From contig NZ_JAJVCN010000002.1 of assembly GCF_021390435.2 (NCBI RefSeq), positions 1,922,001-1,986,000 on the forward strand: DNA of 64,000 nucleotides, given 5' to 3'. Below are positions 32,337 to 41,413 of this stretch, piece after piece. A program made the translations under genes and the position numbers. Under the pieces are notes generated by a model. That model saw only the letters and a program-made list of their open reading frames with translations. It was not told the origin of the DNA and did no database searches. Position 1 is the stretch's first letter. Each line of letters begins with the position of its first letter. The DNA is from Kibdelosporangium philippinense. Lineage in GTDB: Bacteria > Actinomycetota > Actinomycetes > Mycobacteriales > Pseudonocardiaceae.

Positions 32337-33761
32337 GTGACACTCACTCTGGCCGCACTCGTCCGTGCGCGCGACTTCGGATTGCGTGTGCTGGCCGGAG
32401 AAGACGCGGTGAATCAGTCGATCGGCTGGGTACACGTCAGCGAACTGGCCGACCCCGGCCCGTTCCTGCGTGCGAAAACGCTGCTGCTGACCACTGGCCT
32501 GCAAATGGGGCCACCTGGCGAATTCGTGTCTCGGCTCAAGCAAGCCGGAGTGGTCGGCATCGGGTTCGGTGTCGGCCTTTCGCACCAGTCTGTCCCGGCC
32601 GGACTGGTCAAGGCGTGTCAGAAGGCAGGGCTTCCGCTGCTTGAGGTGCCGCTGGAGACGCGGTTCGCGGACATCACCAAGTTCGTCGCCGACGACATGG
32701 CGCGGACAGCGGTCCGTGAGGCGCGGTCCACGGCGGAAATCGAGCGCGCGCTCATCCGCTGCCTGGCCGCGCCGGACGTGCCTGGCGAGATCGTCCGGCG
32801 GCTCGCACGTTGGCTCAACGGCTGGGCCATGGTGGTTGACCAGGACTTTCGCGTCGTCGCCGTGGCTCCGGCGAAGGCGCGGCGTGAGCTGAAGCGGGTG
32901 CGGGCCGAGCTCGACCGGGTCACGCCAGCCGGGCGGTTCTCCATATCGTGGTCGGCTGACAAAGCCCAAGTATCAGTCCATCCGATCGAGCACATGGGCG
33001 GATACCTGGCCGTCGGGACGCCGAAGTTGAGCGCCGACGGGCATAGCGTGATTGGCACGGCGCTGAGCCTGCTGGCGTTCCAGACCGAACAGGCCACAGC
33101 GGTTCGCGGTGCCGAGCGGCTGCTGCGATCGGCTGCCACGCGGTTCCTGGTTCACGGGTTGACCGATGACGCCAAGGCTTTGGGGGTGACGCTGCCCAAG
33201 GCGCCGGTCCGGGTGGCCATCATTCGCGGCGACGTCGCGTCCCATGTGGAACGCGAGATGCCGGAGGCCCTCGCCGTGCAAGGCGGCGACTATCTGTTGT
33301 GCGTCTTCGGCCGGTACAGCGTCCGGCAACTGGCTGAATTGCTGGCGGGGCGCGGACGTGCGGCCGTCAGTGAAGCTGTGGCTTGGGAGAACGTCCCCGA
33401 CGCGGCGGCCAAGGCGTTCAGTATGTCCAGCGCGCTCGCGGGTGACGGTCCGGTGATCATCACCAAGGCGGAACTGCTCGACCAAGGGTTGCTGTCCCGT
33501 GTGGACACACCGGAGGTCCGTGCGTACGCGGATGCGTTGCTGGCGCCGTTGCACGGCCACGACTCTTCCCTGGATCTGCTTGGGACGCTGCGCACCTTCC
33601 TGGCCTGCGACGGGAACTGGACCGAGGCGAGCGCGCGGCTGGAGATCCACCGGCAGACGCTGCGATACCGGCTGCACAAGATCGAGGAGCTCCTCGGCCG
33701 CAGCCTCGACACGGTCGGGACCAGGGCCGAACTGTGGGTCGCACTACATTTGAACAACTGA
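32337..33761 (+). CDS. PucR-family transcriptional regulator
   Basis: A 474-residue regulator from GTG 32337. The N-terminal PucR domain (about 1-120) shows VLAGEDAVNQSIGWVHVSEL and the C-terminal HTH_30 region (about 405-470) shows LRTFLACDGNWTEASARLEI and RQTLRYRLHKIEELLG. PucR regulators activate catabolism of purines or amino compounds in response to a pathway metabolite. Immediately downstream lie gabT and gabD, with two 16-bp direct repeats between; by position it is a GABA-catabolism activator (GabR-like in function, not in family). Confidence 0.9.
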   Translation: MTLTLAALVRARDFGLRVLAGEDAVNQSIGWVHVSELADPGPFLRAKTLLLTTGLQMGPPGEFVSRLKQAGVVGIGFGVGLSHQSVPAGLVKACQKAGLPLLEVPLETRFADITKFVADDMARTAVREARSTAEIERALIRCLAAPDVPGEIVRRLARWLNGWAMVVDQDFRVVAVAPAKARRELKRVRAELDRVTPAGRFSISWSADKAQVSVHPIEHMGGYLAVGTPKLSADGHSVIGTALSLLAFQTEQATAVRGAERLLRSAATRFLVHGLTDDAKALGVTLPKAPVRVAIIRGDVASHVEREMPEALAVQGGDYLLCVFGRYSVRQLAELLAGRGRAAVSEAVAWENVPDAAAKAFSMSSALAGDGPVIITKAELLDQGLLSRVDTPEVRAYADALLAPLHGHDSSLDLLGTLRTFLACDGNWTEASARLEIHRQTLRYRLHKIEELLGRSLDTVGTRAELWVALHLNN

Positions 33762-33781
33762 TACGACATTTGTACAACTGA
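33746..33781. promoter_or_regulatory. two 16-bp direct repeats upstream of gabT, likely PucR-type binding sites
   Basis: ACATTTGAACAACTGA (33746-33761) and ACATTTGTACAACTGA (33766-33781) differ by one base and are spaced 20 bp start-to-start, about two helical turns. The first overlaps the end of the regulator gene. They lie 33 bp before ATG 33814. Each also contains a TTG-x-ACAA inverted core. Confidence 0.75.
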
Positions 33782-33813
33782 CAGATCCCCAGGTCAGCGT
33801 GTGTACTTCGGGC

Positions 33814-35148
33814 ATGACCACCGGTACCTCGCAAGGCATCGAGCAACGGCGCGTCCTGCGCACGGAGATCCCCGGTCCGCGCTCGCGTGAGCTGCACGCC
33901 CGCAAGGTGGCGGCGGTCGCGTCCGGCGTCGGCACAACCCTGCCCGCGTACGTCGTGCGCGCTGGCGGCGGCATCGTCGTCGACGTCGACGACAACCACC
34001 TCATCGACTTCGGTTCCGGGATCGCCGTGACGAACGTCGGCAACTCCGCGCCGCGAGTCGTCGACGCCGTCCGCGCGCAGGTGGAGGACTTCACGCACAC
34101 CTGCTTCATGATCACGCCGTACGAGGGCTATGTCGCCGTGGCCGAGCGGCTGAACCAGCTCACGCCCGGCGACTTCGAGAAGCGCACGGCGTTGTTCAAC
34201 TCCGGCGCGGAGGCCGTGGAGAACGCGGTGAAGATCGCCCGGCACCACACGGGCCGGTCAGCTGTCGTCGCGTTCGACCACGCTTATCACGGGCGCACCA
34301 ACCTGACCATGGCACTGACCGCCAAGAACATGCCTTACAAACAAGGCTTCGGGCCGTTCGCAGGCGAGGTCTACCGCGTTCCGATGGCCTACCCGTATCG
34401 ATGGCCATCCGGCAGCGCCACTTGTGCTGACGAGGCGTTTGAGGCGTTCACGACGACAGTTCGGGTCCAGGTCGGCTCGGACAACGTCGCCGCTGTCATC
34501 GTCGAGCCGATCCAGGGTGAAGGTGGATTCATCGTGCCAGCGCCCGGCTTTCTGCAGCGTGTCGCGGACTGGTGCACGGCCGAGGGAATTCTGCTGATCG
34601 CCGACGAGATCCAGACCGGCTTCTGCCGGACCGGCGACTGGTTCGCCTCGACCCACGAGGGCTTCGTCCCCGACCTGATCACCACCGCGAAGGGCATCGC
34701 GGGCGGCCTGCCATTGGCCGCGGTCACCGGTCGCGCCGAGCTTATGGACTCGGTACACGTCGGCGGACTTGGCGGAACCTACGGCGGCAACCCCATCGCG
34801 TGCGCCGCAGCCCTCGCCGCGATCGACACCATGCAAGCCGATGATCTGTGTGGCACCGCCCGGCGGATCGAATCCATCATGCGGCCGAGGCTGGCGGCGT
34901 TGGCCGCGAAGTACGACCAGGTCGGCGAAGTCCGTGGCCGGGGCGCCATGCTGGCCATCGAATTCGCCGAGCCGAACTCGGCCTTGGCCAGTGCCGTGTC
35001 CGCGGCCTGCCACCGGACCGGGCTGATCACGTTGACCGCGGGCACCTTCGGCAACGTCCTGCGGTTCCTGCCACCGCTGGTCATCGGCCAGGACCTGCTG
35101 ACCGAAGGCCTCGACATTCTGGACGCTGCCTTCGAGGAGGTCCTGTGA
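33814..35148 (+). CDS. gabT: 4-aminobutyrate--2-oxoglutarate transaminase
   Basis: A 444-residue class-III aminotransferase. It turns 4-aminobutyrate and 2-oxoglutarate into succinate semialdehyde and glutamate. Visible signatures: FNSGAEAVENAVKIAR, FDHAYHGRTNLTMALT, VEPIQGEGGFI, LLIADEIQTGFCRTG, and TTAKGIAGG with the PLP-binding Lys near residue 292. Length and motifs fit GabT rather than ornithine or acetylornithine enzymes. ATG 33814 is close to the promoter repeats. The stop overlaps the start of gabD (GTGA), so both enzymes are co-translated. Regulation by the upstream PucR protein is likely. Confidence 0.9.
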   Translation: MTTGTSQGIEQRRVLRTEIPGPRSRELHARKVAAVASGVGTTLPAYVVRAGGGIVVDVDDNHLIDFGSGIAVTNVGNSAPRVVDAVRAQVEDFTHTCFMITPYEGYVAVAERLNQLTPGDFEKRTALFNSGAEAVENAVKIARHHTGRSAVVAFDHAYHGRTNLTMALTAKNMPYKQGFGPFAGEVYRVPMAYPYRWPSGSATCADEAFEAFTTTVRVQVGSDNVAAVIVEPIQGEGGFIVPAPGFLQRVADWCTAEGILLIADEIQTGFCRTGDWFASTHEGFVPDLITTAKGIAGGLPLAAVTGRAELMDSVHVGGLGGTYGGNPIACAAALAAIDTMQADDLCGTARRIESIMRPRLAALAAKYDQVGEVRGRGAMLAIEFAEPNSALASAVSAACHRTGLITLTAGTFGNVLRFLPPLVIGQDLLTEGLDILDAAFEEVL

Positions 35149-36530
35149 AGACGGAACTGTTCGTCAACGGAAAGTGGGCGCCGGGTTCGGAAGGCACGTT
35201 CCCGGTTCTCGATCCGTCGTCCGGCGAGACCATCACGTCGGTCGCCCGCGCCGGTTCCGACGATCTGGACGCGGCCATCACCGCAGCTCACGCGGCTTGG
35301 CCAACTTGGGCAGCCACTCCGCCTCGGGAACGAAGCGACGTCCTGCGCCGGGCGTTCGAGGCGATGATCGCGCGGCGCGACGAGATCGCTGCGCTGATCC
35401 ATCGTGAGATGGGCAAGTCACTGGCGGACGCGACGGCCGAGGTGACCTACGCGGCCGAATACTTCCGGTGGTTCGCTGAAGAGGCCGTACGGATCGGTGG
35501 CGAGCTGCGGACCGCGCCCGGCGGGGCGAACCGGATCATGACGTTCCGGCGTCCGGTCGGGGTTTCGCTGCTGCTGACTCCGTGGAACTTCCCGGCGGCC
35601 ATGGCCACCCGCAAGATCGGGCCCGCGCTCGCGGCCGGGTGCACCGCGGTGCTCAAACCAGCCGAGGACACCCCGCTGACCGCGCTGTTGCTGGCCGATC
35701 TGCTTGCCGAAGCTGGCTTGCCCGACGGCGTGCTCAACGTCCTGACCACGGACAAGCCAGGGGAACTTGTAGAAAAGGCTCTGCAAGACGATCGGATTCG
35801 TAAGCTCTCCTTCACAGGATCCACCCGGGTCGGCCAACTTCTGCTGGCCCAGGCAGCGGGTCACATCGTCAAGTCCTCGATGGAACTCGGTGGCAACGCG
35901 CCCTTCATCGTGCTCGATGACGCCGACCTCGACGCGGCCGTCGACGGCGCGATGATCGCCAAAATGCGGAACCACGGCCAAGCCTGCACCGCGGCCAATC
36001 GGTTTCTCATCCATGAATCTGTCGCGGCAGAGTTCACTTCCAAGCTCGTTTCCGCTATGCGCGCGGTGCCGTCCGCTCCGCTGATCAACGAGCGCGCCGT
36101 GACAAACGTCGAAGCGAAGGTGGAATTGTCCGGCGGCACCGTGGTGCTCGGCGGAAAGCGCACTGATCGAGCTGGTTTCAACTATCCGCCGACCGTCGTA
36201 ACCGACGTTCCGCGCGACTCAGTTCTGGCCCGCGAGGAGATATTCGGTCCAGTTGCGCCGATCTTCGCCATTCACGACGACGCCGACGCGGTCGCTTTCG
36301 CCAACGCGACCGAGATGGGTCTCGTCGCCTACGTGTACACCGCTGACCTGGCCAGAGGTTTCCGGCTGGCGGAACAACTCGAGGCAGGCATGGTCGGCCT
36401 CAACCGCGGCCTTGTGTCCGATCCGGCCGCGCCCTTCGGCGGTGTCAAAGAGTCCGGCCTCGGCAGGGAAGGCGGCTTCGAAGGCATCGGCGAATACCTG
36501 GAAACCACCTACGTGGCAACATCCTGGTAA
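35145..36530 (+). CDS. gabD: succinate-semialdehyde dehydrogenase
   Basis: A 461-residue aldehyde dehydrogenase. GTG 35145 overlaps the gabT stop and has GAGGAGG upstream; a longer frame is antisense-like and unlikely. Signatures: TPWNFPAAM, LSFTGSTRVGQ, catalytic Glu in MELGGNAPF (about residue 247) and catalytic Cys in NHGQACTAANR (about 280). EEIFGPVAPI and PFGGVKESGLGREGG match the succinate-semialdehyde group. It oxidises succinate semialdehyde to succinate with NAD(P)+, completing the GABA shunt begun by GabT. The last 115 bp before the next gene contain no terminator I can see. Confidence 0.9.
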   Translation: MKTELFVNGKWAPGSEGTFPVLDPSSGETITSVARAGSDDLDAAITAAHAAWPTWAATPPRERSDVLRRAFEAMIARRDEIAALIHREMGKSLADATAEVTYAAEYFRWFAEEAVRIGGELRTAPGGANRIMTFRRPVGVSLLLTPWNFPAAMATRKIGPALAAGCTAVLKPAEDTPLTALLLADLLAEAGLPDGVLNVLTTDKPGELVEKALQDDRIRKLSFTGSTRVGQLLLAQAAGHIVKSSMELGGNAPFIVLDDADLDAAVDGAMIAKMRNHGQACTAANRFLIHESVAAEFTSKLVSAMRAVPSAPLINERAVTNVEAKVELSGGTVVLGGKRTDRAGFNYPPTVVTDVPRDSVLAREEIFGPVAPIFAIHDDADAVAFANATEMGLVAYVYTADLARGFRLAEQLEAGMVGLNRGLVSDPAAPFGGVKESGLGREGGFEGIGEYLETTYVATSW

Positions 36531-36645
36531 CACAACCGGGATCAAAATCCGAAGAAAGTCGGGTTGACTGGCCCGATTCCGCTCTGGTGTTATCGATTCG
36601 CGTTCACCTCCCTGCACTTGAGTGGACTTCGGAAGGACTGATCCG

Positions 36646-37467
36646 TTGAGCACCAACACCTGGTTCAGCGCGCTCAAAAAATCGGCGGTTGCCATTGTCG
36701 GCACCGCCACCATGATCGGACTCGCGTCCCCGGCCGCGGCATCCCCGCCGCCGGGAGCCGACGGTGAGGTCGGTGTCCAGGTCATCGGCGGCACGAGGGC
36801 AGCCAAGGGCGAATTCCCGTGGATGGTGCGTCTGTCCATGGGCTGTGGTGGCGCGCTGTACGCGCCGAACATCGTCCTGACCGCGGCGCACTGCGTCACC
36901 CGCACCGGCAACAACACCAGCATCACCGCCACGATCGGCGTCGTGGACCTGCAGGACACCACCGCGACCAAGATCCGGTCGACCTACGTCCACCGGTCGT
37001 CGACGTACGGCGCGTCCACCGGCGGCGACTGGGCGCTGATCAAGCTGGCCAGCTCGGTCACCAACGTCAAGCCGCTGAAGATCGCCACCACGAAGGAATT
37101 CGACACCGGCACGTTCGACATCGCCGGCTGGGGCGACACCCGTGAGGGCTCGCATTCAGGTAGCCGTTACCTGCTCAAGGCCAAGGTGCCGTTCGTGTCC
37201 GACACCACCTGCAGGGGCATTGGCGGCTACTACGCCAGCCTGATCCCTGCCGCCGAGATCTGCGCGGGCAACCTGGCCAATGGTGGTGTGGACACCTGCC
37301 AGGGCGACTCCGGTGGCCCGATGTTCCGCCGGGATAACGCCGGTGAGTGGATCAACGTCGGAATCGTCAGCCACGGCAACGGCTGCGCCAGGGCCAACGC
37401 ACCGGGCGTCTACACCGAGGTGAGTACGTTCGCCTCGGCGATCGCCGCCGCCGCTGCCCGGATATAG
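36646..37467 (+). CDS. secreted trypsin-like serine protease
   Basis: A 273-residue S1 protease. TTG 36646 is chosen because GGAAGGA lies eight bases upstream; GTG 36622 is an alternative. Residues 1-33 form a signal peptide (KKSAVAIVGTATMIGLASPAAA). VIGGTRAAKGEFPWMV marks the mature N-terminus typical of trypsins. The triad is complete: TAAHC (about 80), GGDWALIKL (about 128) and CQGDSGGP (about 220). Six Cys are placed for disulfides. It would act outside the cell on proteins after Lys or Arg. A hairpin terminator follows the stop. Confidence 0.9.
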   Translation: MSTNTWFSALKKSAVAIVGTATMIGLASPAAASPPPGADGEVGVQVIGGTRAAKGEFPWMVRLSMGCGGALYAPNIVLTAAHCVTRTGNNTSITATIGVVDLQDTTATKIRSTYVHRSSTYGASTGGDWALIKLASSVTNVKPLKIATTKEFDTGTFDIAGWGDTREGSHSGSRYLLKAKVPFVSDTTCRGIGGYYASLIPAAEICAGNLANGGVDTCQGDSGGPMFRRDNAGEWINVGIVSHGNGCARANAPGVYTEVSTFASAIAAAAARI

Positions 37468-37487
37468 CTCCGTAGCGAAAACTCCAG

Positions 37488-37528
37488 GCCCTCGTGGGTG
37501 GCTCGGTCAGCGAGCCGCTTACGAGGGC
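37488..37528. terminator. hairpin between protease and Lrp genes
   Basis: GCCCTCGT (37488-37495) pairs with ACGAGGGC (37521-37528), and the inner GGCTCG/CGAGCC pairs too, around GTCAG. It overlaps the last codons of the convergent regulator gene. Confidence 0.75.
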
Positions 37529-38007
37529 TTCGGCCTGAGCTCGTCAAGGATGAACATCGTGTGCGTGGCCATGACCTCGGGCATGGACTGCAATCTGTCC
37601 AGCACGACGTCGCGCAGGGCATCGCTGTCGGTGGTCCGGACAAGCAACAGGCCGTCGTAACCGCCGGACACCATCGCCGCGTGCTCGACCTCAGGCATGT
37701 CGGCCAGGCGCTGAGTGAACTCGCGCCACGACCGCTGGCGCAGTTTGACCGCCAGGTACGCCGAAACCGTGTAGCCGTACCGGTGCGGATCGATCGTCGC
37801 GTGGTAGCCGGTGATCACACCGGACGAGGTCAGCCGTTCGATCCGGGCGTACGCGTTGGCGCGCGAGACATTGACCTGTTCGGCCAGCTTGCGCACAGAA
37901 ATTCGGCCATCCGCGCGCAGCAGCTCGACGATGTTGCGATCGACCTCGTCCAGAGCCGGCGCCATCCGTCCATCGGGGGCGCCATGGCCGGACATCTGAT
38001 GGGACAT
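37519..38007 (-). CDS. Lrp/AsnC-family regulator of the adjacent dehydrogenase operon
   Basis: A 162-residue Lrp-type protein. ATG 38007 is chosen over an upstream frame because the HTH starts soon after (LDEVDRNIVELLRADGRISVRKLAEQVNVSRANAYARIERL, positions about 18-60). The C-terminal RAM domain (GYTVSAYLAVKL, VEHAAMVSGGYDGLLLV) binds amino acids. It is divergent from the E1-alpha gene by 91 bp. In streptomycetes an Lrp-type gene, bkdR, controls the branched-chain keto-acid dehydrogenase cluster; this arrangement matches. Confidence 0.85.
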   Translation of the reverse strand: MSHQMSGHGAPDGRMAPALDEVDRNIVELLRADGRISVRKLAEQVNVSRANAYARIERLTSSGVITGYHATIDPHRYGYTVSAYLAVKLRQRSWREFTQRLADMPEVEHAAMVSGGYDGLLLVRTTDSDALRDVVLDRLQSMPEVMATHTMFILDELRPKPS

Positions 38008-38098
38008 CCGGACCTCCCGTCGCCGTCGCGTGGACAAGTCGTCTCGGTCTCGGCCGCTAGCGTGGACAACTGTCACGATACCAACTGACCATTCGGTC

Positions 38099-39169
38099 AT
38101 GAAGTCGATCGAGGCGAGCCCCGAGCTCACGCTGCCGGGCCAGAAACCCATCCAGCTGGTCGACGAGAACGGGTCGGCCGTCGGAGACCTGCCGGACGAG
38201 CGCGTGCTGCGATCCTTGCACCGCGCCATGGTGCTGGGCAGGCGGTTCAACAGGCAGGCGACCGCACTGACCAAACAGGGCCGCCTCGCGGTCTATCCGT
38301 CCTCGGTGGGCCAGGAGGCCTGCGAGGTCGGCGCGACCCTGGCACTCGAGGACGACGACTGGCTGTTCCCGACGTACCGCGACACCGTTGCCGTGGTCAC
38401 GCGCGGGGTGCCTGCCGTCGAGACGCTCACGCTGCTTCGCGGCAACTGGCACTCGGGTTACGACCCGTACGCGCATCGCGTCGCTCCGTTGTGCACGCCG
38501 TTGGCCACGAACGGACCGCACGCCGTGGGGCTGGCGCACGCAGCGCGCCTGCGCGGCGATTCCCTGGCTGTGCTTGTGTTCATGGGCGACGGCGCCACGA
38601 GCGAAGGTGACGCGCACGAGGCGTTCAACTTCGCGGCGGTGTTCAACGCCCCGGTCGTTTTCTTCATCCAGAACAATCAATGGGCCATCAGCGTCCCGTT
38701 GTTCAAGCAGTCCAAGGCGCCCACGTTGGCGCACAAGGCCATCGGCTACGGCATGCCGGGTTACCAGGTCGACGGCAACGACGCGGCGGCCGTCTACACG
38801 GTCGTGTCCGACGCTCTCGCCAGGGCACGCTCAGGCGGCGGACCGTCCATTGTTGAAGGCCTGACGTACCGGATCGAACCGCACACCAACTCCGACGACA
38901 CCAACCGCTACCGCGATCCCGGTGACGCTGAGCCGTGGCGTGCGGCGGACCCGATCATCCGGTTCAACCGCCTGCTAGGCCTGGACGAATCCGCGTACGC
39001 CGAGGAAGCCGACCGGATGATGGCCGAGCTGCGCGCTGAGATGAACCAGGACGCGCACGTCGACCCGGCCGACCTGTTCGAACACGTCTACGCCGTCCCG
39101 ACGCCGAGGTTGCGCGCGCAGCGCGACGCACTGCGGGCCGAGCTCGCGGCGGACCGGGGTGAGGCGTGA
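38099..39169 (+). CDS. bkdA: branched-chain 2-oxoacid dehydrogenase E1 alpha
   Basis: A 356-residue thiamine-diphosphate-dependent E1 alpha subunit. ATG 38099. TPP motif: FMGDGATSEGDAHEAFNFAA, ending in FFIQNN (G-D-G to N-N), about residues 161-193. A second signature is EGLTYRIEPHTNSDDTNRYR, the phosphorylation-loop-like region common to bacterial branched-chain and pyruvate enzymes. It decarboxylates the 2-oxoacid and passes the acyl group to E2. Operon: E1 alpha, E1 beta, E2 with ATGA/GTGA overlaps; no E3 is present. Branched-chain specificity follows from the Lrp neighbour and motif details; a pyruvate dehydrogenase is the alternative. Confidence 0.85.
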   Translation: MKSIEASPELTLPGQKPIQLVDENGSAVGDLPDERVLRSLHRAMVLGRRFNRQATALTKQGRLAVYPSSVGQEACEVGATLALEDDDWLFPTYRDTVAVVTRGVPAVETLTLLRGNWHSGYDPYAHRVAPLCTPLATNGPHAVGLAHAARLRGDSLAVLVFMGDGATSEGDAHEAFNFAAVFNAPVVFFIQNNQWAISVPLFKQSKAPTLAHKAIGYGMPGYQVDGNDAAAVYTVVSDALARARSGGGPSIVEGLTYRIEPHTNSDDTNRYRDPGDAEPWRAADPIIRFNRLLGLDESAYAEEADRMMAELRAEMNQDAHVDPADLFEHVYAVPTPRLRAQRDALRAELAADRGEA

Positions 39170-40149
39170 TGGCCCAGATCAACATGGCGCAAGCGTTGAA
39201 CCGTGCGCTGCGCGACGCGATGGCCGAGGACCCGAACGTCGTCGTTTTCGGCGAGGACGTCGGGCCGTACGGCGGCGTGTTCACCGTCACCGAGGGCCTC
39301 ACCGCGCAGTTCGGCGAGGACCGTTGTTTCGACTCGCCGCTCGCGGAATCGGGAATCGTCGGCACCGCGGTCGGTATGGCGATGTACGGCATGCGCCCGG
39401 TCGTCGAGATGCAGTTCGACGCGTTCGCCTACCCGGCGTTCGAGCAGATCACGTCGCACGTGGCCAAAATGCGCAACCGCACGCGCGGCAAGGTCGCGCT
39501 GCCCATGGTCATCCGCATTCCTTATGGCGGTGGCATCGGCGGCGTCGAGCACCACGGTGACTCGTCGGAGGCCTATTACACGCACACGCCGGGCCTGACC
39601 GTGATCACGCCGGGAACCACGGCCGACGCGTACTCGCTGCTGCGGGCCGCGATCGAGAGCCCGGACCCGGTGATCTTCATGGAGCCGAAGTCCCGGTACT
39701 GGACCCGCGCGGATCTCGAACTGCCGCAGCGCACCGACCCGATGAACCGCGCGGTGGTCCGCCGGACGGGCCAGGATGTCACGCTCATCTCCTACGGCTC
39801 CACCGTGCAGACCTGCATGGAGACGGCCGAGGCAGCCAAGGAAGAGGGCTGGGACGTCGAGGTCATCGACCTTAGGTCGCTCACGCCACTCGATGAGGAA
39901 ACCGTGTGCGCGTCGGTCCGCAAGACCGGCCGTGCCGTCGTCGTGCACGAGTCCTCGGTGTTCTCCGGGTACGGCGCCGAGGTCGCCGCGACGGTGAGCG
40001 AGCAGTGTTTCCACTGGCTGGAGGCCCCGGTGCTGCGGGTTGGCGGTTTTGACGTGCCATACCCGCCGAAGGACCTCGAGGAGCACCAGCTCCCGCACCC
40101 GGACCGGATCCTGGACACGATCGCCCGGCTGCAGTGGGAGGACAAGTGA
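39166..40149 (+). CDS. bkdB: branched-chain 2-oxoacid dehydrogenase E1 beta
   Basis: A 327-residue E1 beta subunit. GTG 39166 overlaps the previous stop; the second residue is Met, so ATG 39169 is equally possible. Recognisable blocks: GEDVGPYGGVFTVTEGL, ESGIVGTAVGMAMYGMRPV, MQFDAFAYPAFEQITSHVAK and GGGIGGVEHHGDSSEAYY. The C-terminal transketolase domain has ISYGSTVQTCMETAE. It forms the alpha2beta2 heterotetramer with the upstream product. The stop overlaps the E2 start by 4 bp. Confidence 0.9.
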   Translation: MMAQINMAQALNRALRDAMAEDPNVVVFGEDVGPYGGVFTVTEGLTAQFGEDRCFDSPLAESGIVGTAVGMAMYGMRPVVEMQFDAFAYPAFEQITSHVAKMRNRTRGKVALPMVIRIPYGGGIGGVEHHGDSSEAYYTHTPGLTVITPGTTADAYSLLRAAIESPDPVIFMEPKSRYWTRADLELPQRTDPMNRAVVRRTGQDVTLISYGSTVQTCMETAEAAKEEGWDVEVIDLRSLTPLDEETVCASVRKTGRAVVVHESSVFSGYGAEVAATVSEQCFHWLEAPVLRVGGFDVPYPPKDLEEHQLPHPDRILDTIARLQWEDK

Positions 40150-41375
40150 ACGTCCGTGAGTTCACCCTGCCCGACCTCGGTGAGGGCCTGGTCGACGCGG
40201 AGATCGTGCGGTGGCTGGTCGCCGTCGGCGACGCGGTCGAGGTGGACCAGGCAGTGGTCGAGGTCGAGACCGCGAAGGCCGCGATCGAGGTGCCGGTTCC
40301 GTACGCCGGTGTCGTGACCGCGCTGCACGGCGAGGCAGGCTCGACGATCAACGTCGGCGCGCCGCTGCTGTCGGTCGCTTCCGCGGGCCTGTCCGAGCCG
40401 GGCGTGGAGACGAGCCCGAACTTGGTCGGCGCCGGAGGCACCAAGCGCGGCCGTCGTCAAGGACGTCGCCGCGCGCTGACAAGTGTCAACGGCTCGGCGG
40501 CTCCTGTGGTGAGCCAGGTGGAACCGGCCAGGACTGGGCCGGTCGCGGTGGTGTCTCCCGTGGTTCGCAAGCTGGCCAGGGAGAACCAGGTAGATCTGCG
40601 GGGCCTGGCTGGCAGTGGCCCTGACGGCCTTGTGCTGCGTAAAGACGTGGTGGCCGCGATCGAGGGCCAGGCCTCGGACAGCCCGGTGACCAGGATTCCG
40701 CTGCGCGGGGTCCGGGGCGTGATGGCCGAGCGGTTGAGCAGGTCCCGCCGTGAGATCCCCGAGGCGACGGTGTGGGTGGACGTCGATGCCACCGGCCTGC
40801 TCGCGGCGCGCCAGGAGATCAACAGCGCCGACCCGGCCCGTCCGGTGAGCCTGCTGGCCATGATCGCCCGGTTCTGCGTGCTCGGACTTCGGCGCTACCC
40901 GGCGCTGAACTCCACTGTGGACACCGAACGCGGGGAGATTGTGATCTCCGAGGCGGTGCATCTCGGATTCGCCGCGCAAACTCCTCGCGGCCTGGTCGTT
41001 CCCGTGGTCAAGGACGCGCAGAACCTGACCACCCGGGAACTGGCCGCGCACCTGGGCCAGCTCACCGAGCAGGCACGGGAAGGCACCTTGCCGCCAGCGA
41101 AGATGAGCGGTGGCACGTTCACCGTGAACAACTATGGCGTGTTCGGTGTGGACGGTTCGGCCGCGATCATCAACCACCCCGAGGCCGCGATCGTCGGCGT
41201 CGGGCGGATCATCGACCGGCCGTGGGTGGTCGACGGACAGCTCGCGGTCCGCAAGGTCACCGAGTTGACGCTCGCGTTCGACCACAGGGTGTGTGACGGC
41301 GAGGTCGCGGGCGGCTTCCTGCGATTCGTGGCCGACTGTGTCGAGCGTCCGACGGCGTTGCTTGGCGACATGTGA
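40146..41375 (+). CDS. bkdC: branched-chain 2-oxoacid dehydrogenase E2 (dihydrolipoyl acyltransferase)
   Basis: A 409-residue E2 subunit from GTG 40146. Domains in order: one lipoyl domain (1-80) with VEVETAKAAIEVPV and the lipoyl-Lys near residue 44, an Ala/Pro/Arg linker, a peripheral-subunit-binding domain (about 138-172, SPVVRKLARENQVDLRGLAG), and the catalytic domain with FDHRVCDG near 378 carrying the His-x-x-x-Asp-Gly. One lipoyl domain, not two or three, is typical of branched-chain enzymes. The linker contains an unusual basic stretch, RGRRQGRRRALT. It transfers acyl groups to CoA. The E3 would come from elsewhere. Confidence 0.9.
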   Translation: MNVREFTLPDLGEGLVDAEIVRWLVAVGDAVEVDQAVVEVETAKAAIEVPVPYAGVVTALHGEAGSTINVGAPLLSVASAGLSEPGVETSPNLVGAGGTKRGRRQGRRRALTSVNGSAAPVVSQVEPARTGPVAVVSPVVRKLARENQVDLRGLAGSGPDGLVLRKDVVAAIEGQASDSPVTRIPLRGVRGVMAERLSRSRREIPEATVWVDVDATGLLAARQEINSADPARPVSLLAMIARFCVLGLRRYPALNSTVDTERGEIVISEAVHLGFAAQTPRGLVVPVVKDAQNLTTRELAAHLGQLTEQAREGTLPPAKMSGGTFTVNNYGVFGVDGSAAIINHPEAAIVGVGRIIDRPWVVDGQLAVRKVTELTLAFDHRVCDGEVAGGFLRFVADCVERPTALLGDM

Positions 41376-41413
41376 CGGCGCGCCACCGTGGCCATAGTTG
41401 CTGACCTGCGTGT

